Below, in pieces: positions 14,779-22,528 of a stretch of DNA of 22,528 nt. Numbering within the stretch: position 1 is the stretch's first letter; each line of letters begins with the position of its first letter. Source of the DNA: DASUFE01 sp036274675 (GTDB lineage: Bacteria > Pseudomonadota > Gammaproteobacteria > HTCC5015); assembly GCA_036274675.1 (NCBI GenBank), contig DASUFE010000092.1, forward strand, positions 1 to 22,528. Direction: 5' to 3'. The position numbers and the translations under genes are program-made. The notes beneath the pieces were generated by a model. That model saw only the letters and a program-made list of their open reading frames with translations, ran no database searches and was not told the DNA's origin.

Positions 14779-17700
14779 TCAGCGTTCAATTTCATAGATC
14801 AGATCCATACTTTGATTCCAGCCCGATTCGGCCTCGAGCTTGAGGTTTTTCGATAACTGATAGCTCAGGCCGATCCGCGAAGTCTGGTCGAACAGCCCGA
14901 CGATGTAGCGGATGAACAGCCGCGGCGAGATGCGTTTACCGATAAACAGCGAGCTCTTGCTGACATCGCCTTCACTTTGTATGTTGAATTCGTCCAGATT
15001 CAGGGTGCGCGCGATATCGTCGGTAATGAATTTGCCTTTCTTCATGCCCAGCGCCGCCACCGCGCCGACCAGGGCGTTGGCATCGGTCTCGGTGGCGCTG
15101 CCGAGCGGCTTGCCGGTCAGCAGTATCGCCATGGCTTCGCTGTCCGGAAGCGGCGGCTCGGAGTAAACCCGGCTCTCCGGATTCTCAAGGGTGCCGCCGA
15201 TTTCCAGGTTGACGCTGACATCGGGGGTCCGGCGCAAGGCGAGAATATCCAGGCCGGGATTGTCGTAGGGTCCCTGGAACAGCAGGCGGCCGCGTTCGAT
15301 ATCCAGTTGTTGTCCGAACGCTTTGTATTGTCCTTGTCGCACGGTCAATTCTCCATTCGCCGCCAGCGGGCGCCCGGGCGGTTTGTTCAGGGTCAGCTGT
15401 CCGTCCAGGCCGGCATTGAATCCGAAGCCTTCGAATTTCACATCGTCGCCCAGTATCAGCTGCAGCCGGCTGCTCAAGCGGAAATTTCCGCGCGCGTGCC
15501 CGGTCTCGTCCGTGAGCACGGCATCCTGCGAAACTTTCACGGCGGATTCCGGCAAGGTCTTGATATTCATATGGGCCGAGGGGATCCGGATTACGCCTTG
15601 GGCATCCATATGGTCCTGCCCCGCCCGGATGTCGAGGCGGGGACTGATCCGTGCCTGGACGGCCGGCAGGTGCAATATCTCGAAGTTCTCACCTTCGACG
15701 CGCGCTTCCAGCGCCGGCGCTTTAGCCCATGCGAGCGTGCCGTCCAGTCTGAGTCGGCCGGGTCCGGATTCCGCCGAACCTTCAAATGCAACTTTCCCGC
15801 CCGGTTCGCCGCGCGCCTCGAGGCGGAGCCCGTCGATTCCTATTCCCCAGCGTGGAATCCGTGCCGAAGCATCGGCAAGCAGCAATGAACCGGTGATCGC
15901 GGGCCGTTCGAGGGTGCCGCCGAGTTTCAGCGATGTCTCGAGGTCGCCGTTCAATTCGGCAATGTCCGGTATAAGAGTCTGCAGCGGGGCCAGATTATGG
16001 AAACGGGCCGTGATATCACCCTCCAGTTTCCGATTGTGCAACTGGACGGCGAAATTGCCCTGAGCAGTTCCGTAACCTGGAAATGCGAGTGATGTGTTCG
16101 CTGTCAGGCGCTGTGCGCGCAGTTCCATCCGCAGCGTGGCTTGCTCCCAGCGGTAATTATCAGCCGGCGTCCCTTCGCGGCGTATTCCGATCGTACCCGC
16201 ATCCGCCTTGAGGTCGAGCGTGGCCGTGGGGTTCGCTCTGGTTCCGCCAAGATCCAAAGTGCCGTCGATCAGTCCGTTCAGCGTCACGCGCGGTCCCAGC
16301 CAGGCATCGAGCAGCCCGGCCGGCACGGCGGAGAGGCCGGCCTTGCCGCGCAGAGACCCTTTTGCCGCCGCATCCAGTTCCACGCATACGCGCGCCGCAT
16401 CGGCGGCGGACCAGCACGCCGGATCAAAGCGGAGGCTGCCTCCGCCGAAATTTATGGCCACGGGTTGCTGCAGCGCCCAGGCGGGTAACCGGGCCGGCTG
16501 CAGTTCCGCGTTGAGGAGACGGCCATGCCAGTGTTTGTTCAGGTAGGCGCCGTCGATGATCAGGCTTGCGCCGAGCGCATCGCCCTGCAGCCGGCTGTCG
16601 ATATGATGAGCCGCGGCATTGCCGCGAGCGTTTAAGCTGAAGGCCGACGCCGTGCGGCCATCAAACGTCAACCGCTCCGCCGCGACGCTCAAGGCATACT
16701 GTTGTCGGTCAGTCGTTTCGAGCGTGGCGTGCAGGCTGCCAACGCGATATTTATCGTAGACCAGCTGGCCGCCGTCCAGTGAGGCGGTGAGACGCGGTGA
16801 GTTCCGTGCTCCGCTGGCGCGGCCGTCGGCATTCAATGTGCCCGCAAGCCCGCGCCACAGCGCAGCCAGGCGCGGCGCCCGCAATCGCCACTCGGCATCG
16901 ATGCGCTGGCGGTCGAAGCCGCCGCTCAGGCTCAGCGAATTTTCCGCCACCGCCAATTCGAGCCCGGGGCTTTTGAAAGAGCCGCCCTTGAATTCGAGCG
17001 CCCCCTTGAGGCGGAGCGGCCGCGAGCGGAGAGAACCCTCGCCGCGGATGCGATCCAGGCGGGCGCTCCATTGTCCGGAGCTGTGACTTCCGGTGCTGTG
17101 GAGATCCAGGCCCAGCCTTTCCGGCAACTGCGGGTACAGGGATCTGAGATCGATATTGGCAGCGGCGATATCGGTTTGCCACTCGAGGGCCGGCAGCCAC
17201 TGTATGGAGCCTTTGATGCCAGCGGTTCCGTTTAATGCCTGGAGTTGAATGCTTGTAGTGTGCAGTCCGCCGTGATCGCCGCCGGCTGCCAGCGAAAATT
17301 TCAAGGGAGGCAGTTCCGGCGCCTGCACATTGCCCTGTCCGCGCAGGCGGTAATCGTCCAGCCAGCCGCTGGCGTGCAGCTCCCCATCGGTGCCGAGGGG
17401 GAAGGGCATGAGCGGAGGCTGCAGTCCGCTCCAGCGATTGTGCAGTTCTGCATGCGGCATGCCTCCTGCGACTCCGGTCAGTAAATAGCCGCTGGTGCTG
17501 AGCGATCCGGGCTGGCTGAGGGTGTGTTCCAGTTCGAGCCGCCTGATATCGCCGCTGATGCGTCCCGCGCCGGCGAGTTCGAAGGAGGGGTGGGTGTAGC
17601 GCCATTGCAGCGCGAGTTCTCCCGCAAAGGGAAATCTGCTGTCGACGGAAGCCTGCGCCGTCAGACTGTAGGCCGGCGCCGCAACCGACAGCCGGTTCAC

Positions 17701-18213
17701 GTTGAGACGGGAATCGAGTGTGCCGTCCAGGAGGACGCGGTTCAGTGCGAAACTTTGCGGGCCGTAATCCACTTGCATGCCACGGATTTCGCCCGCAGCG
17801 AGCGCGATCCTCAGAGGGAGGGAAAAATCACTCAAAGGTGTCTTCGCGCCGGCTCCTTGCGCGCCAGCCGCGGGCGTATAACGGATGCTGACATGTACTG
17901 CGCGCAACGCACGTATCTTGCAGGTTGCGTAGAGCAGGGCCGAAGGCTCCCAGTCCAGGTCCAGTTTGTCGACACTGATATCGACGGCGTCGTTGCGATA
18001 GTGAAGTCGTTCCAGGCTGAGGCCTGCGGCCAGGGTTCCGGATATCTGTTCAATCTCGATGTCAAGGATGGCGGCGGCATGCCGCAGCAGGCCGCGGCTC
18101 AAAGTTTCACTGTTGACGACCACCACAATCACAAGCGTAACGAAAGCAGTCACGGTCAGCAGCGACAGCGCGACCCGGGCCAAGAAACGCCGTTTGTCTA
18201 TGCGCCGGTTCAT
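14779..18213 (-). CDS. tamB: Translocation and assembly module subunit TamB
   Basis: TamB is a very long inner-membrane-anchored periplasmic protein that works with TamA in outer-membrane protein assembly and is also implicated in phospholipid transport. The 1144-aa product starts with a basic segment and one membrane helix (about residues 11-34, RVALSLLTVTAFVTLVIVVVV). A long series of beta-strand repeats follows, with alternating polar and hydrophobic residues, as expected for the hydrophobic groove of AsmA-like/bridge-type proteins. The C-terminal TamB (DUF490) domain includes GQYKAFGQQLDIERGRLLF, a SEPPLPDSEAMAILLTGKPL element and a final YIVGLFDQTSRIGLSYQLS stretch that ends in a beta-signature-like segment. 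It is somewhat shorter than the E. coli protein (1259 aa). The ATG at 18213 overlaps the tamA stop by 4 bp; an upstream in-frame ATG is rejected because it lies within tamA. Confidence 0.96.
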   Translation of the reverse strand: MNRRIDKRRFLARVALSLLTVTAFVTLVIVVVVNSETLSRGLLRHAAAILDIEIEQISGTLAAGLSLERLHYRNDAVDISVDKLDLDWEPSALLYATCKIRALRAVHVSIRYTPAAGAQGAGAKTPLSDFSLPLRIALAAGEIRGMQVDYGPQSFALNRVLLDGTLDSRLNVNRLSVAAPAYSLTAQASVDSRFPFAGELALQWRYTHPSFELAGAGRISGDIRRLELEHTLSQPGSLSTSGYLLTGVAGGMPHAELHNRWSGLQPPLMPFPLGTDGELHASGWLDDYRLRGQGNVQAPELPPLKFSLAAGGDHGGLHTTSIQLQALNGTAGIKGSIQWLPALEWQTDIAAANIDLRSLYPQLPERLGLDLHSTGSHSSGQWSARLDRIRGEGSLRSRPLRLKGALEFKGGSFKSPGLELAVAENSLSLSGGFDRQRIDAEWRLRAPRLAALWRGLAGTLNADGRASGARNSPRLTASLDGGQLVYDKYRVGSLHATLETTDRQQYALSVAAERLTFDGRTASAFSLNARGNAAAHHIDSRLQGDALGASLIIDGAYLNKHWHGRLLNAELQPARLPAWALQQPVAINFGGGSLRFDPACWSAADAARVCVELDAAAKGSLRGKAGLSAVPAGLLDAWLGPRVTLNGLIDGTLDLGGTRANPTATLDLKADAGTIGIRREGTPADNYRWEQATLRMELRAQRLTANTSLAFPGYGTAQGNFAVQLHNRKLEGDITARFHNLAPLQTLIPDIAELNGDLETSLKLGGTLERPAITGSLLLADASARIPRWGIGIDGLRLEARGEPGGKVAFEGSAESGPGRLRLDGTLAWAKAPALEARVEGENFEILHLPAVQARISPRLDIRAGQDHMDAQGVIRIPSAHMNIKTLPESAVKVSQDAVLTDETGHARGNFRLSSRLQLILGDDVKFEGFGFNAGLDGQLTLNKPPGRPLAANGELTVRQGQYKAFGQQLDIERGRLLFQGPYDNPGLDILALRRTPDVSVNLEIGGTLENPESRVYSEPPLPDSEAMAILLTGKPLGSATETDANALVGAVAALGMKKGKFITDDIARTLNLDEFNIQSEGDVSKSSLFIGKRISPRLFIRYIVGLFDQTSRIGLSYQLSKNLKLEAESGWNQSMDLIYEIER

Positions 18214-19931
18214 AAATCGGGGCCCATATTGATATGAATCCGCCACTCCCTGGCGTCGTCGAGCGCTTTAGCGAAGTCGAGCCGGATCGGCCCGATGGGC
18301 GAGAGCCAGCGCAGGCCGAGACCGGCGCCGTGCTTCGATTCGTAGTCAGCGCGTTTGTTGAAGGCATTGCCGGCGTCATAAAACAGGGCCAGCGCCCATT
18401 GCTGCAGAATCCGGTGATCGTACTCGAGCCCGCCCGTCAGCAGACGCTTGCCGCCGATCACGTCGCCGTCCGGTCCGATGGGTCCGAGCGACTGGTAATC
18501 GTAACCGCGTATGCTGGTATCGCCGCCGGCGAAAAATCGCAGCGAGGCCGGCAAGGCGTCGAATTCCGATACGCGGGTGGCGCCGCCTTCGGTATGCAGC
18601 AGGAGGCGGCCTCGCCCGAGCGCGTGAATGTAGCGGGCTTTTGCCTGCAGCTGGAGTAAAGAGATATCCGAGAATACATCTTCGGATGCGCCCTGGACGC
18701 TGGCATTGAGACGCCAGCCGTACAGCGGGTAGGTCGATTCGCTGCTGTGTGTTTTGGCGAAGCTGAGGCCCGGCAACAGCAGATCCGTGCGGTCGCGCAC
18801 CTCGGACACCGTAAAGTCTTCGCGCTGGAAGTTGAGCGACCAGGTCTGCAGCCAGTCGGCGTCATTAAGAAATGAATAATGCGTGCCCAGACTCGAAATG
18901 GCGCTGACCGCGGTTTCGGTTTCCTCGTCGACGTGCCCGGCAAAGTACTTCAGGTTTTCGTGCTGCGGCGAACGCAGCGGGATCGTATAGCCGGCAAGAA
19001 ACTCCGACTGCCGGGGGGAAATACTGAGGCCGGTATTGAAGCGGTGCCCGGCGGGATTCAGATAGCGGTTCTCGTAATCGAATTTGACGCGAGGCCCGGT
19101 GTCGGTGCCGTATCCGGCGCCCATTGTAAAGCTGTGCTGCTTGAGCGGGACCATCTCGATTTCAATTGGAACCTGGCGATCGACCGACTGTTCCGGCAGC
19201 GGCCGTACATAAACGCGGGAGAAATAATTGCTGCTGAGGGCCTGCTGCAAGTCGATGAGTTTGGAGCTGTCATAGGCTTCGCCCGGAACGAAGTCGATAT
19301 AGCGGTTGATCAATTCGGGGCTCAGAATCGACTGATCGACCGTGATCGCGCCGAAGCGGTAACGCGGTCCTGTCGTATAGTCGATCTCGATCCGCGCATT
19401 ATTGGCGGAGGTATCCACCAGCAGTTGCGTTCTGGTGAAGGCGGCGTCGAAATAGCCACGAGTGAGTGCGAGCGTGGACAGGTGCTTCTTGATCGCCTCG
19501 TATTTTCCATGGTCCAGCCGCTCGCCGGGGCGAATGACAAGCCCGGGGGGCAGGGCGCGGAAAGCCGGATCTGCCTGCCCTTCGCCGTTGATACCAATGT
19601 GGATCTTCTCCACCGTGACCGGAGGCCCGGGCTCGATTTTGAGGTGCAACTCCCAGCAGCGCGGCCCGGATATAAACCGTTTTTCCGCGCGCAGCTGGTA
19701 GTACCCCAGAGCCTGGCCCGCTTCGCGGATTTCAGCATCCGCTTGCTGGAGCAGTGCCTGCAGGCGCCATGCGGGAGTCTCGCAATTCTCACCGCTCAGA
19801 CTGAGATGACTGCGTATGTTTCCCGCCAGAACCTCGGATGCGCCATCGATGGAGATGGCAGGCTGTTTGGCCCAGGCGACCGCACTGCCTGTGCCGATAA
19901 GAATAAACACGAAGGCCTGGCGAAGACGCAT
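18210..19931 (-). CDS. tamA: Translocation and assembly module subunit TamA (Omp85 family)
   Basis: TamA is an Omp85-family outer-membrane barrel that assembles a subset of outer-membrane proteins with TamB. The 573-aa product has a cleavable signal peptide (about residues 1-21, cleaved near VAWA), an N-terminal region of about three POTRA domains (about 25-260, with EKIHIGINGEG and GPRYRFGAITVDQ), and a 16-strand-type barrel (about 270-573). The L6 loop motif IRGYDYQSLGP contains the conserved Arg475-Gly476-Tyr477. The last strand ends at WRIHINMGPDL, an Omp85 terminal strand with an acceptable hydrophobic end. Length matches E. coli TamA (577 aa). The gene overlaps tamB by 4 bp in the usual tamA-tamB order. 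The gap upstream (19932-20063) separates it from dapD and contains an inverted repeat. Confidence 0.96.
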   Translation of the reverse strand: MRLRQAFVFILIGTGSAVAWAKQPAISIDGASEVLAGNIRSHLSLSGENCETPAWRLQALLQQADAEIREAGQALGYYQLRAEKRFISGPRCWELHLKIEPGPPVTVEKIHIGINGEGQADPAFRALPPGLVIRPGERLDHGKYEAIKKHLSTLALTRGYFDAAFTRTQLLVDTSANNARIEIDYTTGPRYRFGAITVDQSILSPELINRYIDFVPGEAYDSSKLIDLQQALSSNYFSRVYVRPLPEQSVDRQVPIEIEMVPLKQHSFTMGAGYGTDTGPRVKFDYENRYLNPAGHRFNTGLSISPRQSEFLAGYTIPLRSPQHENLKYFAGHVDEETETAVSAISSLGTHYSFLNDADWLQTWSLNFQREDFTVSEVRDRTDLLLPGLSFAKTHSSESTYPLYGWRLNASVQGASEDVFSDISLLQLQAKARYIHALGRGRLLLHTEGGATRVSEFDALPASLRFFAGGDTSIRGYDYQSLGPIGPDGDVIGGKRLLTGGLEYDHRILQQWALALFYDAGNAFNKRADYESKHGAGLGLRWLSPIGPIRLDFAKALDDAREWRIHINMGPDL

Positions 19932-20012
19932 GCAAGGGACGCTGAACTTCCTGTTCTAGTGATCGGATAGCGTCTGATGAGACAATCCCCGGCAATAAAG
20001 GTTGTGGAAGAG

Positions 20013-20060
20013 AGGAGTCAGGAATTCTGGCTCCTGGCTTCAGACTTCTGAATCCTGTCT
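20013..20060. repeat. Short palindromic repeat between dapD and tamA
   Basis: AGGAGTCA (20013-20020), loop GGAATTC, and TGGCTCCT (20028-20035) form an 8-bp stem with one G-T wobble. The following CAGACTTCTGAATCCTGTCT (20041-20060) is partly an inverted copy of the same CAGGAATTCTG core. The alternating GAGTCAG/TTCTG words resemble dispersed short palindromic repeats in some gammaproteobacteria (recalled resemblance, not checked). It lies 4 bp after the dapD stop and may also act on 3' ends. Confidence 0.45.
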
Positions 20061-20063
20061 TAA

Positions 20064-20879
20064 CTAAATGTTGCGCAACAATTCGTTGATACCGACCTTG
20101 CTGCGGGTTTTGGCGTCGACCTGTTTGACGATGACGGCGCAATAGAGGCTGTATTTGCCGTCGGCGGAGGGCAGGCTGCCCGATACCACCACCGAGCCAG
20201 CCGGAATACGGCCGTAACCGATCTCACCGGTGGCCCGGTTGTAGATGCGAGTGCTCTGCCCGATGTAAACGCCCATCGAGATCACGGCGCCTTCCTCGAC
20301 AATCACGCCCTCGACGATTTCGGAGCGTGCGCCGACGAACACATCGTCTTCGATAATGGTGGGCGCCGCCTGCAGCGGTTCAAGTACGCCGCCGATGCCG
20401 ACCCCGCCGGACAGGTGCACATTCTTGCCGATCTGAGCGCAGGAACCGACGGTGGCCCAGGTATCCACCATGCTGCCGCTGTCCACATAAGCGCCTATAT
20501 TGACGTAGCTCGGCATCAGGATCACGCCGGGAGCGACGAATGAGCCGCGGCGCGCCGTCGCGGGCGGCACAATGCGAATGCCGCTCGCGGACAGACGCTG
20601 TTCGCTCCACTCGGCGAATTTATTCGGGACCTTGTCGTAATAGCGGGTGAAAGCGCCATCCATGGATATGTTGGGATTGATGCGGAATGACAGCAGCACC
20701 GCTTTTTTCAGCCAGTCGTTGACTCGCCATTGATGGTTGCCGAGCGGCTCGGCGACACGCGCCTTACCCTGGTCCAGCAATTCGAGCGCCTGCCCGACGG
20801 CGGCCGCGACTTCCGGCGATACGTTGGCTGGGGTAATCTCGTTGCGCTGCTCGTAAGCCTGTTCAATAATCTCTTTCAT
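20064..20879 (-). CDS. dapD: Tetrahydrodipicolinate N-succinyltransferase DapD
   Basis: DapD transfers a succinyl group from succinyl-CoA to tetrahydrodipicolinate in the succinylase branch of lysine and meso-diaminopimelate synthesis, feeding protein and peptidoglycan. The 271-aa length is close to the E. coli enzyme (274 aa). The N-terminal helical part includes LLDQGKARVAEP and LKKAVLLSFRIN. Residues about 105-240 form a left-handed beta-helix built of hexapeptide repeats, with the conserved YVNIGAYVDSGSMVDTWATV, VHLSGGVGIGGVLEP and EIVEGVIVEEGAVISMGVYI segments. The ATG at 20879 begins at the expected N-terminus, with GACAGG upstream. dapC lies 101 bp upstream on the same strand, so the pair may be one operon. 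Confidence 0.98.
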   Translation of the reverse strand: MKEIIEQAYEQRNEITPANVSPEVAAAVGQALELLDQGKARVAEPLGNHQWRVNDWLKKAVLLSFRINPNISMDGAFTRYYDKVPNKFAEWSEQRLSASGIRIVPPATARRGSFVAPGVILMPSYVNIGAYVDSGSMVDTWATVGSCAQIGKNVHLSGGVGIGGVLEPLQAAPTIIEDDVFVGARSEIVEGVIVEEGAVISMGVYIGQSTRIYNRATGEIGYGRIPAGSVVVSGSLPSADGKYSLYCAVIVKQVDAKTRSKVGINELLRNI

Positions 20880-20954
20880 AAACCTGTCTCAAAATTACTA
20901 CGCCTGGTAATACTTCATTAAAAGCTCGCCTGTACACGCCCTGGTCCTGATATA

Positions 20955-20974
20955 CCCGATGCTCCGCGCTCGGG
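20955..20974 (-). other. Stem-loop between dapC and dapD
   Basis: CCCGA (20955-20959) pairs with TCGGG (20970-20974), extended by two G-C pairs across a bulged base. It sits 6 bp past the dapC stop codon. There is no T-tract on the - strand, so it is not a clear terminator; it may only mark a 3' structure within a dapC-dapD transcript. Confidence 0.3.
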
Positions 20975-20980
20975 GCAGGT

Positions 20981-22174
20981 TTACAGAGTTTCCAGAAATT
21001 CCTTGATGCGCTGGGCGGCGTCTCTGCATTGCGCCGTTTCAGCAACCAGGGCGATGCGCACATGGCCGCTGCCGGGATTACGGCCGTCGATGGTACGGGA
21101 AAGATAACTGCCGGGCAATACAGTCAGATTCTGCCGGGCGTACAGTTCGCGCGTGAATTCCTGATCATCGACTGGAGTCGGCAGCCACAGGAAGAATGCC
21201 GCTTCCGGTTGCCGCAGTTCCAGCGCCGGTTTGAGGATGTCCAGCACGACGCGGAATTTCTCGCGATACAGGCGGCGGTTCTCCGCGACATGCGTCTCGT
21301 CGTTCCAGGCGGCGATACTGGCTTGTTGTACGGTTTCGCTCATGGCCGAGCCGTGATAGGTGCGGTAACGCGTGAACGCATCGATCAGTCGCGCATCGCC
21401 GGCCGCAAACCCGGAGCGGAGCCCGGGCAGGCTGGAACGTTTCGACAGACTGTTCAGCACCAGGCAGTTGTGAAAATCGCTCCGGCCCGAGGCCAGCGCC
21501 GTCTGCAGCAAGCCGCCCGGGGGATGGGCTTCATCTTCGTAGATTTCGGAATAACATTCATCGGAGACGATAACAAAGCCGTGGGTATCCGCGCGGGACA
21601 GCAGTTGTCGCAGGCTTGGCTCCGGCAGCAGCCGGCCCGTCGGATTATTCGGTGTGCACAAATACAGCAGTTGGCACTGCGCCCATATGTGTTCGGGAAC
21701 GGCATCGAAATCGGGTTGATAGTCCCGCTCCGGATCCAAGGGGTAGTAGTAAGGTTCGGCTCCGGCCAGCAGGGCTGCCCCTTCATAGATCTGGTAGAAC
21801 GGATTCGGCAGCAGGACTCGTGGTTTATGCGCGCGGTCGACCAGGGCCTGGGCAACCGAAAACAACCCTTCGCGAGTGCCGTTGACCGGCAGTATATGGC
21901 GTTCCGGGTCGAGACTGCTTGCGGGCAGCGCATAGCGCCGCTGCAACCATGCCGCGATGCATTCGCGCAGGGCCGGCAAGCCTTTGGTCAGCGGATAACG
22001 CTGGATGCCGCTTATGTGTGTTTGCAGGGCTTGTTTGACGAATTCGGGGGCCGGATGCTGCGGCTCGCCGATCGACAGCGCGATATGCGGTTTTGCGACG
22101 GGATGCACGCCGGCTTTGAGGGCCGCCAGTTTCTCGAAAGGATAGGGTTGGAGACGTTGTAAATCTGAGTTCAT
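20981..22174 (-). CDS. dapC: Succinyldiaminopimelate aminotransferase DapC
   Basis: This 397-aa protein is a class I/II (fold-type I) PLP aminotransferase. By context it is the N-succinyl-L,L-diaminopimelate transaminase that acts right after DapD. Visible features: an N-terminal YPFEKLAALKAG that is typical of this DapC group; HIALSIGEPQHPAPEFV; the substrate and cofactor region NGTREGLFSVAQALVDR and LLYLCTPNNPTGRLL; Asp and Tyr of the VSDECYSEIYED motif; and the PLP-binding lysine Lys245 in NSLSKRSSLPGLRSGFAAG. The C-terminal domain contains the substrate-binding arginine in GHVRIAL. In enteric bacteria ArgD does this job, so a dedicated DapC next to DapD points to a non-enteric lineage. 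Start at ATG 22174 without a clear ribosome site. Other aminotransferase specificities are possible but unlikely beside dapD. Confidence 0.93.
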   Translation of the reverse strand: MNSDLQRLQPYPFEKLAALKAGVHPVAKPHIALSIGEPQHPAPEFVKQALQTHISGIQRYPLTKGLPALRECIAAWLQRRYALPASSLDPERHILPVNGTREGLFSVAQALVDRAHKPRVLLPNPFYQIYEGAALLAGAEPYYYPLDPERDYQPDFDAVPEHIWAQCQLLYLCTPNNPTGRLLPEPSLRQLLSRADTHGFVIVSDECYSEIYEDEAHPPGGLLQTALASGRSDFHNCLVLNSLSKRSSLPGLRSGFAAGDARLIDAFTRYRTYHGSAMSETVQQASIAAWNDETHVAENRRLYREKFRVVLDILKPALELRQPEAAFFLWLPTPVDDQEFTRELYARQNLTVLPGSYLSRTIDGRNPGSGHVRIALVAETAQCRDAAQRIKEFLETL

Positions 22175-22212
22175 CGGGTTCTGGTATCCGTGCCCAAGGA
22201 CGGGACGGCGGC

Positions 22213-22218
22213 ATTATA
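22213..22218 (-). promoter_or_regulatory. Consensus -10 box upstream of dapC
   Basis: The - strand reads GGTATAATGC here, a perfect TATAAT -10 hexamer, about 38 bp upstream of the dapC ATG. The preceding bases CGG are one short of an extended TGn motif. No TTGACA-like -35 lies at 16-18 bp spacing; that position is occupied by the edge of the inverted repeat at 22236-22301. It is probably the dapC or dapC-dapD promoter. Confidence 0.5.
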
Positions 22219-22235
22219 CCGATTTTTGAAGCAGA

Positions 22236-22301
22236 GACGCCGAGGCGCGAAGCGGGATCTGATACTGATATTGCTCCGCTGCGTCTTTGCGTCTCGGCGT
22301 C
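22236..22301. repeat. Long inverted repeat between mltF and dapC
   Basis: GACGCCGAGGCGCGAAG (22236-22252) pairs with CTTTGCGTCTCGGCGTC (22285-22301) over 17 positions, 15 Watson-Crick and two G-T wobbles, with a 32-base loop that can extend the pairing by AGCGG/CCGCT. The arms resemble the GACGC/GAG-rich words of dispersed inverted repeats found in several bacteria (recalled, not searched). No T-tract follows on either strand, so I favour a repeat element over an intrinsic terminator. Its left edge occupies the expected -35 position of the dapC promoter. Confidence 0.6.
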
Positions 22302-22330
22302 AGGGCCGGGGGATTGAGATTAACAGCGGA

Positions 22331-22528
22331 TCAGAGTATCTGCGGCATGATCGAGTAGGGGCTGGGAGGCGTTACCTGCTGCGGCTGCTGGGGTTTGTGC
22401 TCGTCCAGCCACAGCATGATGTCGTAATAGCTGCGGATGTTGCGCACGTAAATTACGGGTTCCCAGCCGCGCGCGTAACCGTATTTAGCTTTGTCATACC
22501 ATTTTTTCTTGGCCAGCAGCGGCAGGAA
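22331..22528 (-). CDS. mltF: Lytic murein transglycosylase, MltF-like, C-terminal end only
   Basis: Only the last 65 codons and the stop are in the window; the frame runs off the right edge. Read on the - strand it gives LPLLAKKKWYDKAKYGYARG, then EPVIYVRNIRSYYDIMLWL, then a Pro/Gln-rich tail. The KWY..KYGYARG.E.V.YV.NIR.YY pattern is characteristic of the end of the SLT lytic transglycosylase domain of MltF, the outer-membrane-associated enzyme that cleaves peptidoglycan to 1,6-anhydromuropeptides. The catalytic glutamate and the periplasmic binding domain are outside the window. The tail after the domain is about 20 residues, shorter than in E. coli MltF. Another family 1 transglycosylase is possible but the pattern favours MltF. 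Confidence 0.8.
   Translation of the reverse strand, partial: FLPLLAKKKWYDKAKYGYARGWEPVIYVRNIRSYYDIMLWLDEHKPQQPQQVTPPSPYSIMPQIL

Noticed and set aside
15710..15721. Perfect 12-bp palindrome AGCGCCGGCGCT within tamB
   Set aside because: Simple GC palindromes of this size are expected by chance in long GC-rich coding DNA, and there is no supporting context.
14977..15888. 303-codon + strand open frame inside tamB, and similar long ones at 17524-18237 and 18879-19970
   Set aside because: These are antisense to tamB and tamA, have no recognisable domains or ribosome sites, and the opposite strand encodes well-supported proteins.
21029..22162. 377-codon + strand open frame opposite dapC
   Set aside because: It is an antisense shadow of dapC, which has an intact PLP lysine motif and family-wide conservation on the other strand.
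1..22528. Possible defence system, prophage, CRISPR array or insertion sequence
   Set aside because: I found no integrase, transposase, phage genes, nuclease effector or regularly spaced direct repeats. The MoxR and SpoIIM-type genes do not amount to evidence of a defence role.

Overview
The window looks like a chromosomal segment of a moderately GC-rich proteobacterium, most likely a gammaproteobacterium outside the enteric lineage. I infer this from gene content and order, not from a marker gene. ZipA, the contiguous smc-zipA-ligA order, a TamA/TamB pair, MltF, and a succinylase-type lysine pathway (dapC, dapD) fit Gammaproteobacteria best. Related betaproteobacteria share parts of this order. 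Coding density is very high: no gene-free stretch exceeds about 160 bp. I see no tRNA, rRNA, CRISPR array, integrase or insertion sequence.

Left part (1-7305, + strand): the C-terminal two thirds or more of SMC (open at the left edge), then zipA and ligA, which overlap by 4 bp (ATGA), then a citramalate synthase (cimA) behind a 137-bp gap holding a degenerate inverted repeat. These genes cover chromosome organisation, division, DNA ligation and the first step of a threonine-independent isoleucine route.

Middle part (7448-14649): a membrane and MoxR module. On the + strand run a polytopic membrane protein, a DUF4129 protein, a DUF4350 protein, a MoxR-type AAA+ ATPase and a DUF58 protein, packed with short gaps or overlaps. 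Facing it on the - strand is an RDD-family protein followed by a SpoIIM/DUF95-family protein (ATGA overlap). The two arms converge and their last genes overlap by 44 bp tail to tail. This is the least understood part of the window. The families are known and often found together, but no biochemical role is established that I can state.

Right part (14779-22528, - strand): tamA and tamB (ATGA overlap), the outer-membrane barrel and its long periplasmic partner; then, further upstream in transcription order, dapD and dapC for diaminopimelate/lysine and peptidoglycan precursor synthesis; then the last 65 codons of a lytic transglycosylase that resembles MltF, running off the right edge. A perfect TATAAT -10 box lies just upstream of dapC.

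Three intergenic gaps (after ligA, between dapD and tamA, between mltF and dapC) carry imperfect inverted-repeat DNA that looks like different small dispersed palindromic repeats. Two strong intragenic stem-loops sit in the DUF58 gene, and a cluster of palindromes lies upstream of the RDD gene.
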